This document shows positions 1 through 8,287 of a DNA stretch of 64,000 nt, one piece after another. The notes beneath the pieces are model-generated. The model ran no database searches and had not been told where the DNA came from. It was given only the letters and a program-made list of their open reading frames with translations. The stretch spans positions 2,356,001 to 2,420,000 of the forward strand of contig CP138932.1 of NCBI GenBank assembly GCA_047125605.1, read 5' to 3'. The translations under genes and the position numbers were made by a program. Each line of letters begins with the position of its first letter. Positions within the stretch are counted from its first letter, which is position 1. This stretch comes from JAKVBK01 sp022447275 (GTDB taxonomy: Bacteria; Pseudomonadota; Alphaproteobacteria; Rhodobacterales; Rhodobacteraceae).

Positions 1-501
1 CGCCCCGAAGGGCTCATCGAGAATCAGCACCTCGGGCTTATGCACCAGCGCACGGCACAGGGACGCGCGTTGCCGCATGCCGCCCGAAAGCTCAGAGGGC
101 CGCTTGTCCTCAAACCCACTCAAACCCACAAGGTCGAGCAGAAAGCGCGCGCGCTCTTCCTTCTGCGCACGGGTCAATTTATTGGGCACGATCTCCAGGG
201 GCAGAACGACATTGTTCAGGATCGACCGCCATTCAAGCAGAACGGGGTTCTGAAACGCCATGCCCACAGTGCTGCGGGGGCCCCGCACCCGCTCCCCATG
301 CAGCCACACTTCACCCTCATCCGGCTTCATCAGCCCGGACACCAGCCGGGTCAGCGTCGACTTTCCGCAGCCAGACGGGCCCACAACGGCCGTAAATCCA
401 CCCTCCTCAATCGAAATGTTCAGGTGATCCAGCACATGCAATGGCCCGCTATCGGTCTCAAAGCGATGGGACACGTCCCTAATTTCGATCAGTGCAGTCA
501 T
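1..501 (-). CDS. ABC transporter ATP-binding protein (nitrate/sulfonate/taurine class), C-terminus cut by window edge
   Basis: This is the cytoplasmic ATPase of an importer of the SsuB/TauB type. Reading leftward from ATG at 501, the protein begins MTALIEIRDVS. It carries a Walker A loop (GPSGCGKST), a Q-loop (FQNPVLLEW), the signature LSGGMRQR and a Walker B ending LILDEP, after which the window ends. A second in-frame ATG at 538-540 would add 13 residues. It lies inside a GC-rich palindromic spacer and adds no conserved sequence, so 501 is preferred. It follows the solute-binding protein gene on the same strand, and a permease gene is expected beyond the left edge. The substrate cannot be read from this fragment. 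Confidence 0.88.
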   Translation of the reverse strand, partial: MTALIEIRDVSHRFETDSGPLHVLDHLNISIEEGGFTAVVGPSGCGKSTLTRLVSGLMKPDEGEVWLHGERVRGPRSTVGMAFQNPVLLEWRSILNNVVLPLEIVPNKLTRAQKEERARFLLDLVGLSGFEDKRPSELSGGMRQRASLCRALVHKPEVLILDEPFGA

Positions 502-537
502 CGGCCCCCACGCCGGGCCATATCCGTGCGGTTGGCC

Positions 538-600
538 CATCATCTCGGAAAAAATACTCCCGCCGGAGGCCCCGGCAGGGGTGCGGCGCCCGGGCCGAAG
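538..600. repeat. GC-rich palindromic intergenic motif of the type common in Rhodobacteraceae
   Basis: Between the binding-protein and ATPase genes lies a GC-rich segment. Read on the minus strand it runs GGGCGCC, then GCCTCCGGCGGGAGTATTTT, then CCGAGATGATG. Motifs of the form CCTCCGGCGGGAGTATTTTTnnnnAGATGA recur between genes in Rhodobacteraceae; this is from general knowledge of such genomes. The stem could act as an attenuator or mRNA-stabilising hairpin setting the binding protein to ATPase expression ratio. I see only one copy in this window. Confidence 0.4.
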
Positions 601-622
601 GGCCCGAACACCACCGTGTCAG

Positions 623-1639
623 TTATTTGACGGCAAACAGGCCATCCGGCAGGTAGCTGCTGTCGAAGTAAGATGCGATCGGCAGAGGATCGTTCTGGAA
701 TTCATAGGTCAGCTTCAACTGCTCAAGCGCTGCAGCAAAACGAGCCTCATCAATCCCACCCATGCCGTTGGCCATTACGTAATCGGTCAGAACATTGGCC
801 GCGGTGGCAAGTTCAAGCCGGCGCTGCTCCAGCGCGACATCGGCCGCCGGGTTGCGGGCAATCACGGCCTTCGCACCCATCTCCGGATCTGCAATCACAT
901 CTTTCCAACCGGCGGCAACCGCCGCAAGGAACGCTTTGAGCGTGTCTGCATTCTCTGCCGCCCAATCCGTGTTCACGAGGATCGCGTTTGAATAGAGCTC
1001 CAGTCCGTGATCGGCCATCAGGATCGTCGAGATGTCTTCCTCTGGCACGCCAAGGCGCACGAGATTGAGGAAAGAGGAAAACGAGAAGCCCGCCACGGCA
1101 TCCACTTCCCCTTCCGCCAACATGGGCTCGCGGGTCGGAAAGCCCACAGGCTCCACGGTCACCTTGGAAGGATCAATGCCCGCCGCATCGGCAAAGGCCG
1201 CGAACTGCGCCCAGGCACCATCCGGGGGCGGCGCGCCCAGGATACGGCCTTCGAGGTCAGCCGGCCCGGAGACACCCTGACTTTTGCGGCCAATAATGGC
1301 GAAGGGCGGCTTGTCATAAATCATCATCACCGCAGTGATCGGCGCACCTGGATTTTGATCCAGAAAGCGGATGACTGCGTTGATGTCACCGAAGCCAACC
1401 GGGAAGGCTCCCGTGGCGATCTTGGGGATCGTGTTGGTCGAGCCGGAGCCCGCCTCGATCGTGACATCGAGGCCTGCATCCCCGAAATGGCCATTATCAA
1501 TGGCTGCAAAGTAGGCCGCAGATGGGCCTTCGAATTTCCAGTCCAGAGCAAAGGGTACCTTGGTTTGTGCATGGGCAGCAGCAGCTGTCACAAGCGCGGC
1601 GGCAGCCAAAGCGGCAGTACGAAGCGGGCGCGTAAACAC
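623..1639 (-). CDS. ABC transporter periplasmic substrate-binding protein, NMT1/SsuA-like
   Basis: Periplasmic receptor of the importer whose ATPase lies immediately downstream. The 338-residue protein opens with a classical Sec signal (hydrophobic stretch at residues 9-22, cleavage after AHA). It continues with KVPFALDWKFEGP, typical of the NMT1/THI5-like family that binds sulfonates, nitrate, pyrimidine precursors or related small molecules. The start is fixed by an excellent ribosome binding site (AGGAGG, seven bases before ATG 1639). The upstream 167 bases hold no TPP-riboswitch signature, which argues weakly against thiamine-precursor uptake. The exact ligand is unknown. Confidence 0.85.
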   Translation of the reverse strand: MFTRPLRTAALAAAALVTAAAAHAQTKVPFALDWKFEGPSAAYFAAIDNGHFGDAGLDVTIEAGSGSTNTIPKIATGAFPVGFGDINAVIRFLDQNPGAPITAVMMIYDKPPFAIIGRKSQGVSGPADLEGRILGAPPPDGAWAQFAAFADAAGIDPSKVTVEPVGFPTREPMLAEGEVDAVAGFSFSSFLNLVRLGVPEEDISTILMADHGLELYSNAILVNTDWAAENADTLKAFLAAVAAGWKDVIADPEMGAKAVIARNPAADVALEQRRLELATAANVLTDYVMANGMGGIDEARFAAALEQLKLTYEFQNDPLPIASYFDSSYLPDGLFAVK

Positions 1640-1806
1640 GGGGTCAACCTCCTGTCGGTTCTAGTATGCGGCGACAAAGATGGGGCAGAGCCAACTCCAG
1701 CGCCATTCGACCATGTCCCGGTCAGCAGGATCAGCGCGCAGACGCCAGTCATATGCCCACCGGGCAGGCAGTGCGCCTATGATTTAGGCAGATCAAAGCC
1801 GCCCTG

Positions 1807-2475
1807 TCACCGAATAACTGGTGCGCGGTCCAGATTAAGCCCTGCCGCAAGCGCGCCTTCCCAAACGGTTTCAGCGGCGAAATCCGCATGGGCGCTCGGT
1901 GTCCTCTGGAGATTGGGCACTTGCACCACCGTGCAGCCAGCGCGGCGCGCGGCCAGCGCTCCAGTGTCACTGTCTTCAAAGGCAATGCACTGCGCAGGGC
2001 TTTGTCCCAATGCTTCAGCGGCGGCCACGAAGATATCAGGCGCGGGCTTGGCGGCGGCAACCATGTCATAGCCGATCAGCACGTCAAAGCGCGGCTCCAG
2101 CCCCCCCAACCCCAGCTTGCGCCAGCCCTGCGCCCGGGAAGAATTTGTTGCAACGGCCTTCGGGATTCCATGCGCATCAAGAGCGTCCAAGAGGCGGATC
2201 ACATCCCTGCAAACAGGAATCCCCTTCGCAAAGATGGCATCGATTCGCGCTCGGCAATCTGCGTTGACCACATCAAAATCTAACGTGGGGAAGCGTGACT
2301 CGCGGATCGCCTGGCACGCGGTTTCATCCTGGCCAACCATCGCATCAACCGCAGCACGGGCCTCCTCTGGATCTGCGCCGTGGGCAGTGAGCACTTCCAG
2401 ATCAACCGCATGAAAAACGGCCTCGGTATCCAGCAGAAGTCCATCCAGATCGAACAGCGCAGCAGCAAACATCAT
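1807..2475 (-). CDS. HAD superfamily (subfamily IA) phosphatase
   Basis: A haloacid-dehalogenase-fold hydrolase of 222 residues, probably a small phosphomonoesterase. Motif I is FDLDGLLLDTEA near residue 8, with the nucleophile and acid/base aspartates. A helical cap follows. Motif II lies around VATNSSRA, and motif III/IV is FEDSDTGALAARRAGC. The longer reading frame upstream contains no family sequence, so translation is taken from the tandem ATGs at 2472-2475. The family includes phosphoglycolate phosphatase, beta-phosphoglucomutase and pseudouridine-5'-phosphatase; nothing here chooses between them. It is divergent to the Nudix gene. Confidence 0.85.
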   Translation of the reverse strand: MMFAAALFDLDGLLLDTEAVFHAVDLEVLTAHGADPEEARAAVDAMVGQDETACQAIRESRFPTLDFDVVNADCRARIDAIFAKGIPVCRDVIRLLDALDAHGIPKAVATNSSRAQGWRKLGLGGLEPRFDVLIGYDMVAAAKPAPDIFVAAAEALGQSPAQCIAFEDSDTGALAARRAGCTVVQVPNLQRTPSAHADFAAETVWEGALAAGLNLDRAPVIR

Positions 2476-2629
2476 CCACCTTCCAAACTTGTTGGGGTGC
2501 CGGGCATCAGGCCGGGCATCCGGGCATGTCGCAGGTAGCGGCGGGATCGGCTTTGGGCAAGGGCCTCTTGCCCCTGTCCATTCCCGCTCCACTATGTCAC
2601 CCCTGCCACAAAAGCACAGGGACCAGATC

Positions 2630-3580
2630 ATGCGCGACGCAGAAGCCGTTACCTTCGGAACATCCGGCCTCGACAGGGCCGCGGAAATACGCGGCGATGC
2701 CGATGCGCTGGCACGCGCCCGCGCCGAAGGCCGCATTCTGCCCATGTGGCGCGGCAAGCCGTTGCTCGATGCACGGGATCAACTTGCTTATGTTCCGGAC
2801 GGCCATGCCATCCTGGAAGATGCCAGCGCAGAGATGCTGTTTCTCGGTCGCTCTGACGGCGTTCCCTATTTCGCCGCGAACCTCACGGGCTGGTCCCCAG
2901 AGGTGGACGAAGCCGCCATGAGCGCCTTTTTTGATCCCACCGAGCAAGCCCACCCCAGTGCCCCCAATGCGCGCTTTGCTGAACTGCGCGGGGTGATGAC
3001 ACGCCTGTCACGGCGGGATGCAGAACTGGCCGCCACAGCGAAAGCTTTGCAGAACTGGCACGATACGCACGGCCATTGCGCCCGATGCGGCGCCAAGACC
3101 ACGATGCGCATGGCGGGCTGGCAAAGGGATTGTGCGTCCTGCGGGGCCAAGCATTTTCCACGCACAGATCCTGTAGTGATCATGCTGATCACGCGGGGGA
3201 ATGCCCTGCTGGTCGGGCGCTCTCCGGGCTGGCCAGAGGGGATGTACTCCCTTTTGGCCGGCTTTGTCGAACCTGGCGAAACTCTGGAAAACGCTGTCCG
3301 GCGGGAGGTGTTCGAGGAAGCCGGGGTGCCCGTTGGCCCTGTGGCGTATTTGTCATCGCAACCCTGGCCGTTTCCGGCATCGCTGATGTTTGGCTGCAAG
3401 GGGGAAGCCTTGGCAGACGAGATTACCGTGGACCCGAACGAACTTGATGATGCCCGGTGGCTCACCCGCGAAGAGGTGGCGGAGGTCTTTGCGGGCACAC
3501 ATGCGTTGGTCCGCCCCCCGCGTAAGGGCGCAATTGCCGAATTTCTGATGTCTGCATGGCTTGCGGACCGGCTTGATTGA
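2630..3580 (+). CDS. nudC: NAD(+) diphosphatase / Nudix hydrolase, NudC type
   Basis: Cleaves NAD(H), and in E. coli removes NAD caps from RNA, to give NMN(H) and AMP. The 316-residue protein has the NudC order: an N-terminal domain, a four-cysteine zinc ribbon (CARCG ... CASCG), then the Nudix domain with box GFVEPGETLENAVRREVFEEAG. The NudC-specific SQPWPFPASLM segment follows it. ATG 2630 has an AGGGA site about eight bases upstream. Further upstream in-frame Met codons (2594, 2489) add non-conserved sequence. It is a monocistronic-looking housekeeping gene. Confidence 0.92.
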   Translation: MRDAEAVTFGTSGLDRAAEIRGDADALARARAEGRILPMWRGKPLLDARDQLAYVPDGHAILEDASAEMLFLGRSDGVPYFAANLTGWSPEVDEAAMSAFFDPTEQAHPSAPNARFAELRGVMTRLSRRDAELAATAKALQNWHDTHGHCARCGAKTTMRMAGWQRDCASCGAKHFPRTDPVVIMLITRGNALLVGRSPGWPEGMYSLLAGFVEPGETLENAVRREVFEEAGVPVGPVAYLSSQPWPFPASLMFGCKGEALADEITVDPNELDDARWLTREEVAEVFAGTHALVRPPRKGAIAEFLMSAWLADRLD

Positions 3581-3620
3581 CCGGATAAACCAATTCACTG
3601 CCGTTTGATCGAGGCCCAGA

Positions 3621-4079
3621 ATGCATTTTTCAGCCAGCGAAAAAATTGACGCCCCACAGGAGACTGTTTTTCAGGAGGTCACCGATTTTGCGAATTTCGA
3701 ACGCCAATTGCGCCGTGCCGGAGGGCAGATCGACCGGACCGGTGCACCGGGGCCCGATTGCACCTGGACGGGCAATGTAGCGTTTCGCGGCACCACGCGA
3801 GAAATCGAAGCAAAGGTCGAAAAATGGGAGGCACCCAACGGGTTTACGGTGCTTTCGCACAGCGGAGGCCTGAAAGTGACAGCCGATGTGACGACCGTTG
3901 CCCTCTCGCCCACGCGCACACGGCTCGACATTCTGGTCGATATCAAGCCGCAGACATTGCCGGCGCGGATGCTTCTGCAATCGGCTCGCCTGTTCAAACA
4001 GAAAGCAAACCAGCGCTTCAAGGAACGGGTGCGCGCCTTCGCCAAATCCGTTTCAAAGCGAGCAGACAGCGCGATCTGA
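3621..4079 (+). CDS. SRPBCC / polyketide-cyclase-like ligand-binding protein
   Basis: A 152-residue START/Bet v1-like fold protein with no signal peptide. It begins MHFSASEKIDAPQETVFQEVTD, the usual first strand and helix of SRPBCC proteins, and ends in a long helix carrying many basic residues. These proteins bind hydrophobic ligands; no catalytic motif can be assigned. It starts 40 bases after the nudC stop and may be co-transcribed with it. It converges on the carboxypeptidase gene. Confidence 0.75.
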   Translation: MHFSASEKIDAPQETVFQEVTDFANFERQLRRAGGQIDRTGAPGPDCTWTGNVAFRGTTREIEAKVEKWEAPNGFTVLSHSGGLKVTADVTTVALSPTRTRLDILVDIKPQTLPARMLLQSARLFKQKANQRFKERVRAFAKSVSKRADSAI

Positions 4080-4096
4080 GCCGCAGAGGGTCGCTG

Positions 4097-5857
4097 TTAG
4101 CCGGCCCTGCCCACATCACAGGCGGCTCCACGTGCCTGTAGACGGCTGCAGGTGCGATTGGCTTGCGCTTCGCTGAGCCCCAGGAACCGCGCCTCAAAGC
4201 CTCTGCTGCCCCGAACAACCTTGCGCAAGGCTCCATCCAACACTGTCATCTCGCGCAATGCGGTTTCCAGCAGGGCACGTTCCGCATCGAAACGGGTGCT
4301 GTAGGTGCCCAGTGAGACGCGCCACAGCCGCCCGCCCGAGGTGGATACCCGCGTGACAAGGTTGGTTCTGGGCGGCGGGCTTGCGGTCGGCGCGGCCTTG
4401 GCAAGCACGGTCATGTCAGGCGGGGGCGGTGCCGGGCGCGCCATCGGGCGCACTGTCGCAACTTGCAGGGCAACTTGCTGCACCGAAGCGCTGCTCTCTG
4501 GCGCCGGTGCTGCCGTGGGCGCAGCACTGGCCACATTCACTTGACGGGCCTTTGGGCGCACGGTTTGGGGCGTGGCCTTTGCCACGATAACAGTTGGGGG
4601 CGCTGCTGTCTGGGCCTCGACCAGCGGCGCATCCGCGGGCACGCGAGCGGCGGCTGTCAGGGCCGCACGTGCCTGTGCAAGGGCGTCAGACACAGCGGGC
4701 GTTGGCTCAGCTTGCGCCAGTGCCGCGAGATTCAGCGTGTCATCAGACGGCTGCTCCGCCGCAGATGGTGCGCTGGCAGAGCCGCTTTCCGGACGGGCCA
4801 GGGGCGCCGTGCCCGCTGGAGGGGAAGGTTGGGCGACAGGGGTCAACGCGGCTGTCTCAACCGCCTCTGCGATGCCTTCCTGCATCGCCAGCAACAGTTC
4901 CGGCGCAGGCCGTGCGCCCGGGCGCAGCTGCGGGTGCAGGGATTTCTTCACAGCGCCCGACAGGCGCACAACCTTGCCCGGCGGGTTCGCGCCCGCATTT
5001 CCAGCATAGCCCGGGCGGGATGGTGCAGCGGTCGCCACGCGGCGCGGGGCCCGCTTGAAACCGAGATCGAGCAATTCAGCCACGCGGGCATTGCGCGTTG
5101 CCGTGGATCGGCCGCCAAAGACCGTTGCAATAATGCGTTCTCCGTTGCGTTCGGCCGAGGCCACCAAGTTGAAGCCAGCCGCCCGCGTATAGCCCGTCTT
5201 GATGCCATCCGCGCCCCGATAGGCGTTGAGCAAGCGCCGGTTGGTGTTGGACACCTCACGCACGCCAGCATCCGTCGTCCGGCGTTTGAAGATGTTGTAA
5301 TACTGCGGATAGTGGTAGAATAGCGCGCGCCCAAGAACGGTCATATCGCGGGCCGTAGACAAGTGGCCGTTTTGGGTCAGGCCATGGGCATTGCGAAAGG
5401 TTGTACGCGTCATGCCCAGTGATTTGGCCGTGCGGTTCATCCGGCGGGCAAAGGCCGCCTCCGAGCCGGAAATTCCTTCAGCGATGGCCGTAGCAGCGTC
5501 GTTTCCGGATTTGATTGCCGCCGCACGCACCAGATACTTCAAGGCAATTTTCTGACCGGCACGCAGACCCAGCTTTGAAGGCGGCTCTGCAGCGGCTTTG
5601 CGGGACACGGTTATCTTTGTGTCCATGCTCAGCTCACCATTCTGAACCGCCTCAAACGCGACATAGAGGGTCATCATCTTGGTCAAAGATGCCGGATGCA
5701 GCCGGGTATCGGCATTGCGCGAATGCAGGATCTTCCCGTTGCGCGCATCCATCACCATGGCCGCATAAGGCGCAGCACTGGCCAGCCCCGAAAGAAGGCA
5801 CACCATGCCGCAGATCAGCGCCACATAAAGACGCAAGGTCGCCCCGATCATTTTCAT
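4097..5857 (-). CDS. D-alanyl-D-alanine carboxypeptidase (peptidase S11) with C-terminal SPOR domain
   Basis: Periplasmic penicillin-binding protein that trims the terminal D-Ala of peptidoglycan stem peptides. A signal peptide occupies residues 1-28. The three catalytic motifs are present: SLTK at 57-60, SGN at 117-119 and KTG at 220-222. After residue about 285 comes a 200-residue Ala/Pro-rich linker. Residues about 505-586 form a SPOR-like domain (WRVSLGTYSTRFDAERAL), which in other proteins binds denuded glycan at the division septum. At 586 residues it is longer than plain DacA/DacF enzymes because of this tail. Confidence 0.92.
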   Translation of the reverse strand: MKMIGATLRLYVALICGMVCLLSGLASAAPYAAMVMDARNGKILHSRNADTRLHPASLTKMMTLYVAFEAVQNGELSMDTKITVSRKAAAEPPSKLGLRAGQKIALKYLVRAAAIKSGNDAATAIAEGISGSEAAFARRMNRTAKSLGMTRTTFRNAHGLTQNGHLSTARDMTVLGRALFYHYPQYYNIFKRRTTDAGVREVSNTNRRLLNAYRGADGIKTGYTRAAGFNLVASAERNGERIIATVFGGRSTATRNARVAELLDLGFKRAPRRVATAAPSRPGYAGNAGANPPGKVVRLSGAVKKSLHPQLRPGARPAPELLLAMQEGIAEAVETAALTPVAQPSPPAGTAPLARPESGSASAPSAAEQPSDDTLNLAALAQAEPTPAVSDALAQARAALTAAARVPADAPLVEAQTAAPPTVIVAKATPQTVRPKARQVNVASAAPTAAPAPESSASVQQVALQVATVRPMARPAPPPPDMTVLAKAAPTASPPPRTNLVTRVSTSGGRLWRVSLGTYSTRFDAERALLETALREMTVLDGALRKVVRGSRGFEARFLGLSEAQANRTCSRLQARGAACDVGRAG

Positions 5858-5962
5858 CGGTTCTACTCTGAATAATTGCCTGTTTTGCCGCCCGGGTTTG
5901 CCCGTGGTCAGCGTGCTCTTAAGAGGATGCTAGCACGGTAATGGCGCTTTGGGAAACAAAGC

Positions 5963-5994
5963 ATTGAATTTTTTAGAAAAAGTTGTAATTCAAT
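5963..5994. promoter_or_regulatory. AT-rich inverted repeat upstream of the carboxypeptidase gene
   Basis: ATTGAATT and AATTCAAT form a perfect 8-bp inverted repeat separated by 16 bases that themselves contain TTTT and AAAA. It lies in an AT-rich island, about 105 bases before the carboxypeptidase start and 58 bases beyond the stop of the HAD gene. It could be an operator or a weak terminator; no regulator is identifiable. Confidence 0.3.
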
Positions 5995-6051
5995 ATATAG
6001 TGTCACAATGTGCGCACAGGACAACATCTTGATGGCGGGCGAGAGTACCCC

Positions 6052-6768
6052 CTAGCCGATCTCGTCGATCAGGGCGCGCAGCCCCCCGAGATCCCCCAAA
6101 ACGCGAAACCGTGGATGCCCTTCGGGTGCCTCTGCTTTTTCCAAATCCCACTCCAGGTGAAACGGCACATGGATGCCCCATCCACCGGCTTCGATCATGG
6201 GCAAAACGTCGGATTTCATGGAATTCCCCAACATCAAACCACGCGCCGCCCCGGCCCCGTGACGCGCGAAAATCTGCAGATAGGCGTCTGGCGTCTTGTC
6301 AGACACGATCTCAACCGCATCGAACAACTCCCCCAGACCGGACTGCGCCAGCTTGCGCTCCTGGTCGAGCAAATCGCCCTTGGTGATCAGGATCACGCGA
6401 TGGGTTTCGGCGGCCGCCTCGACGGCGGCGCGGGCATGGGGCAGCAACTCGATCGGATGGCGCAACATCTCCCGTCCAATGGCCAGGATCTCAGCAATCA
6501 CCGAAGCCGGAACGCGCTTCTCTGTCACCTCGATGGCCGTTTCGATCATCGACAGCACGAAGCCCTTTATGCCGAAGCCATAGTGGCCAAGGTTGCGCCG
6601 CTCGGCCTCGAGCAGTCGATCATCCAGATCGGCGGTTTCCGCATGATCTGACAGCAATTCTGCGAATCGCTGCTGCGTCATTCTGAAAAAGCGCTCGTTG
6701 TGCCAGAGCGTATCATCCGCATCGAAGCCAATGGTGGTGAGATGCGTGTCGCTTTGTGCGGTGATCAT
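6052..6768 (-). CDS. HAD family hydrolase
   Basis: A 238-residue haloacid-dehalogenase-fold protein. Motif I is GFDADDTLWHNE (DxD nucleophile pair), motif II ends LITKGD, the lysine region is KTPD, and motif IV is GNSMKSDVLPMIEAGG. The large helical cap with LGHYGFGIKGF is typical of an uncharacterised HAD group widespread in alphaproteobacteria. The ATG at 6768 is chosen because the frame upstream has no family similarity. It is divergent to clpS, sharing the 130-base spacer. The substrate is unknown. Confidence 0.82.
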   Translation of the reverse strand: MITAQSDTHLTTIGFDADDTLWHNERFFRMTQQRFAELLSDHAETADLDDRLLEAERRNLGHYGFGIKGFVLSMIETAIEVTEKRVPASVIAEILAIGREMLRHPIELLPHARAAVEAAAETHRVILITKGDLLDQERKLAQSGLGELFDAVEIVSDKTPDAYLQIFARHGAGAARGLMLGNSMKSDVLPMIEAGGWGIHVPFHLEWDLEKAEAPEGHPRFRVLGDLGGLRALIDEIG

Positions 6769-6823
6769 GGGGACAAAACAGCCTTTGCAGACAATGGAAA
6801 CGATGATGCATGGACGCGCCCCC

Positions 6824-6853
6824 TTTTCACACGGGCGCCACACTATATATAAC
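6824..6853 (+). promoter_or_regulatory. possible sigma-70-like promoter for clpS
   Basis: TTTTCA at 6824-6829 and TATAAC at 6848-6853 are separated by 18 bases. The run TATATATA at the -10 region stands out in a GC-rich genome. The same AT-rich core could serve the divergent HAD gene on the other strand. Confidence 0.33.
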
Positions 6854-6900
6854 CCTCTACCAGACAGATCTTCCACGCCCTTACATTCGAGGCACTGCGC

Positions 6901-7257
6901 GTGCGTTCATTGACAGACCAAGTCCTGATGGCAGACGACGACACCCCCGGTGATGGCGGTGGCGCTGACACGTCTTTGCTGACGAAGACCAAGCCCAAGA
7001 CGCAGAAGCCTCCGCTCTACAAGGTGATGTTGCTCAACGACGACTACACGCCGATGGAGTTTGTCGTACATGTGTTGGAGCGTTTTTTCGGGCTCAGCCA
7101 TGCACAGTCGTTCGAGCTGATGCTGGTGGTGCACAAGAAGGGCCTCGCCGTTGTGGGCGTGTTCAGCCACGAGGTGGCCGAAACAAAAGTGGCTCAGGTG
7201 ATGGATTTCGCCCGACGCCACCAGCACCCACTGCAATGCACCATGGAAAAGGAATAG
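6901..7257 (+). CDS. clpS: ATP-dependent Clp protease adaptor ClpS
   Basis: Adaptor that delivers N-degron substrates to ClpA/ClpAP. The core reads LLNDDYTPMEFVV ... LMLVVHKKGLAVVGVFSHEVAETKV and ends HQHPLQCTMEKE. It contains the ND and HKKG residues that form the N-terminal-residue pocket. The start is uncertain. GTG 6901 has GAGG about eight bases upstream and gives 118 residues. ATG 6928, with no clear ribosome binding site, gives 109 residues and the more usual N-terminus. ClpA is not in the window. Confidence 0.95.
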   Translation: MRSLTDQVLMADDDTPGDGGGADTSLLTKTKPKTQKPPLYKVMLLNDDYTPMEFVVHVLERFFGLSHAQSFELMLVVHKKGLAVVGVFSHEVAETKVAQVMDFARRHQHPLQCTMEKE

Positions 7258-7261
7258 GCGG

Positions 7262-8248
7262 CTGACCACCCGTCTGCGACTTGCGCTGGAAAGCGGCACG
7301 CTGGCCCTGCCGGATGCAGGCACACTTGTTGTGCTTGGAGCCACCTCCGAGACTGACCTCTCTCAACTGGCGCCTGACCGTGTGATCCATGTTCAGGGCT
7401 TCCGCCCCCATTACGACGCGCTCTCGGCGCGGGGCGGACAGGTTGTGCCCCGCATTGCGGACGTGGCAGAGAAACCTGCCGCAGCCATCCTCTGTTTGCC
7501 GCGGGCAAAAGACGCCGCGCGCGATCTGGTTGCCAGGGCCACAGCCTGGAATGTGCCAGTTGTCGTGGACGGGCAGAAATCCGACGGCGTCGACAGCCTT
7601 TATGCGGCCACTCGCAAGCGCTGCGATGTCTCTCCGGCGTATTCGAAGGCCCATGGCAAACTGTTCACCTTGGCACCGGGGGCTGACTTTTCAGATTGGG
7701 CGCTGCCTGAGACGCGGCAAGTGGCCGACGGTTGGCACACTGCGCCGGGCATTTTCTCGGCGGACGGGCCCGATCCCGGCTCGGTGGCGCTGGCAGATGC
7801 CCTGCCAGAATTGAAAGGCAAGATCGCTGATCTCGGGGCCGGGTGGGGCTACCTGACGGCGCGCGCCCTTCCACAAAGCCCAAAGATTGCTTCCGTACAT
7901 ATGGTAGAGGCAGAGCACGCCGCTGTGACAGCCGCGCGCCTTAACGTGGCCGATGACCGCGTGCAGATCGACTGGGCGGATGCCACCACCTGGCGCGCAC
8001 CGCACCAGATGGATCATGTCATCTCGAACCCGCCCTTCCACACCTCGCGCAAGGCTGAGCCCGCCCTTGGAATGGCATTCATCACGGCCGCAAAACGCAT
8101 GCTCGCCCCATCTGGCAGCTTGTGGCTGGTCGCGAACCGCCATTTGCCCTATGAAAGAGCCTTGCAAGACTCGTTTGCAGAGGTAACCCCATTGCCCGGA
8201 CCGGGCGGCTATAAATTGATCCACGCGCGCAAGCCGCGCCGGCGCTGA
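7262..8248 (+). CDS. class I SAM-dependent methyltransferase, RsmC-like (16S rRNA G1207 type)
   Basis: Likely rRNA small-subunit guanine-N2 methyltransferase. It has an N-terminal degenerate domain, a SAM-binding loop (DLGAGWGYLTARAL) in the C-terminal half and the catalytic NPPFHTS motif typical of RsmC/RlmG. The first canonical start in frame (GTG 7331) lacks a ribosome binding site. The reading frame is open upstream to a CTG at 7262, which is preceded by AAAGGA with an eight-base gap and gives the family-like N-terminus (L/M)TTRLRLALESG. I therefore place the start at CTG 7262, five bases after clpS, as a coupled pair. Confidence 0.82.
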   Translation: MTTRLRLALESGTLALPDAGTLVVLGATSETDLSQLAPDRVIHVQGFRPHYDALSARGGQVVPRIADVAEKPAAAILCLPRAKDAARDLVARATAWNVPVVVDGQKSDGVDSLYAATRKRCDVSPAYSKAHGKLFTLAPGADFSDWALPETRQVADGWHTAPGIFSADGPDPGSVALADALPELKGKIADLGAGWGYLTARALPQSPKIASVHMVEAEHAAVTAARLNVADDRVQIDWADATTWRAPHQMDHVISNPPFHTSRKAEPALGMAFITAAKRMLAPSGSLWLVANRHLPYERALQDSFAEVTPLPGPGGYKLIHARKPRRR

Positions 8249-8287
8249 GCCCGGCCACCTTCCCTTTCCAGAATACCGGGGCCCACC

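Noticed and set aside
1640..1806. TPP riboswitch upstream of the NMT1/THI5-like binding protein gene
   Set aside because: The conserved CTGAGA and ACCTGAT segments of a THI element are not present on the minus strand.
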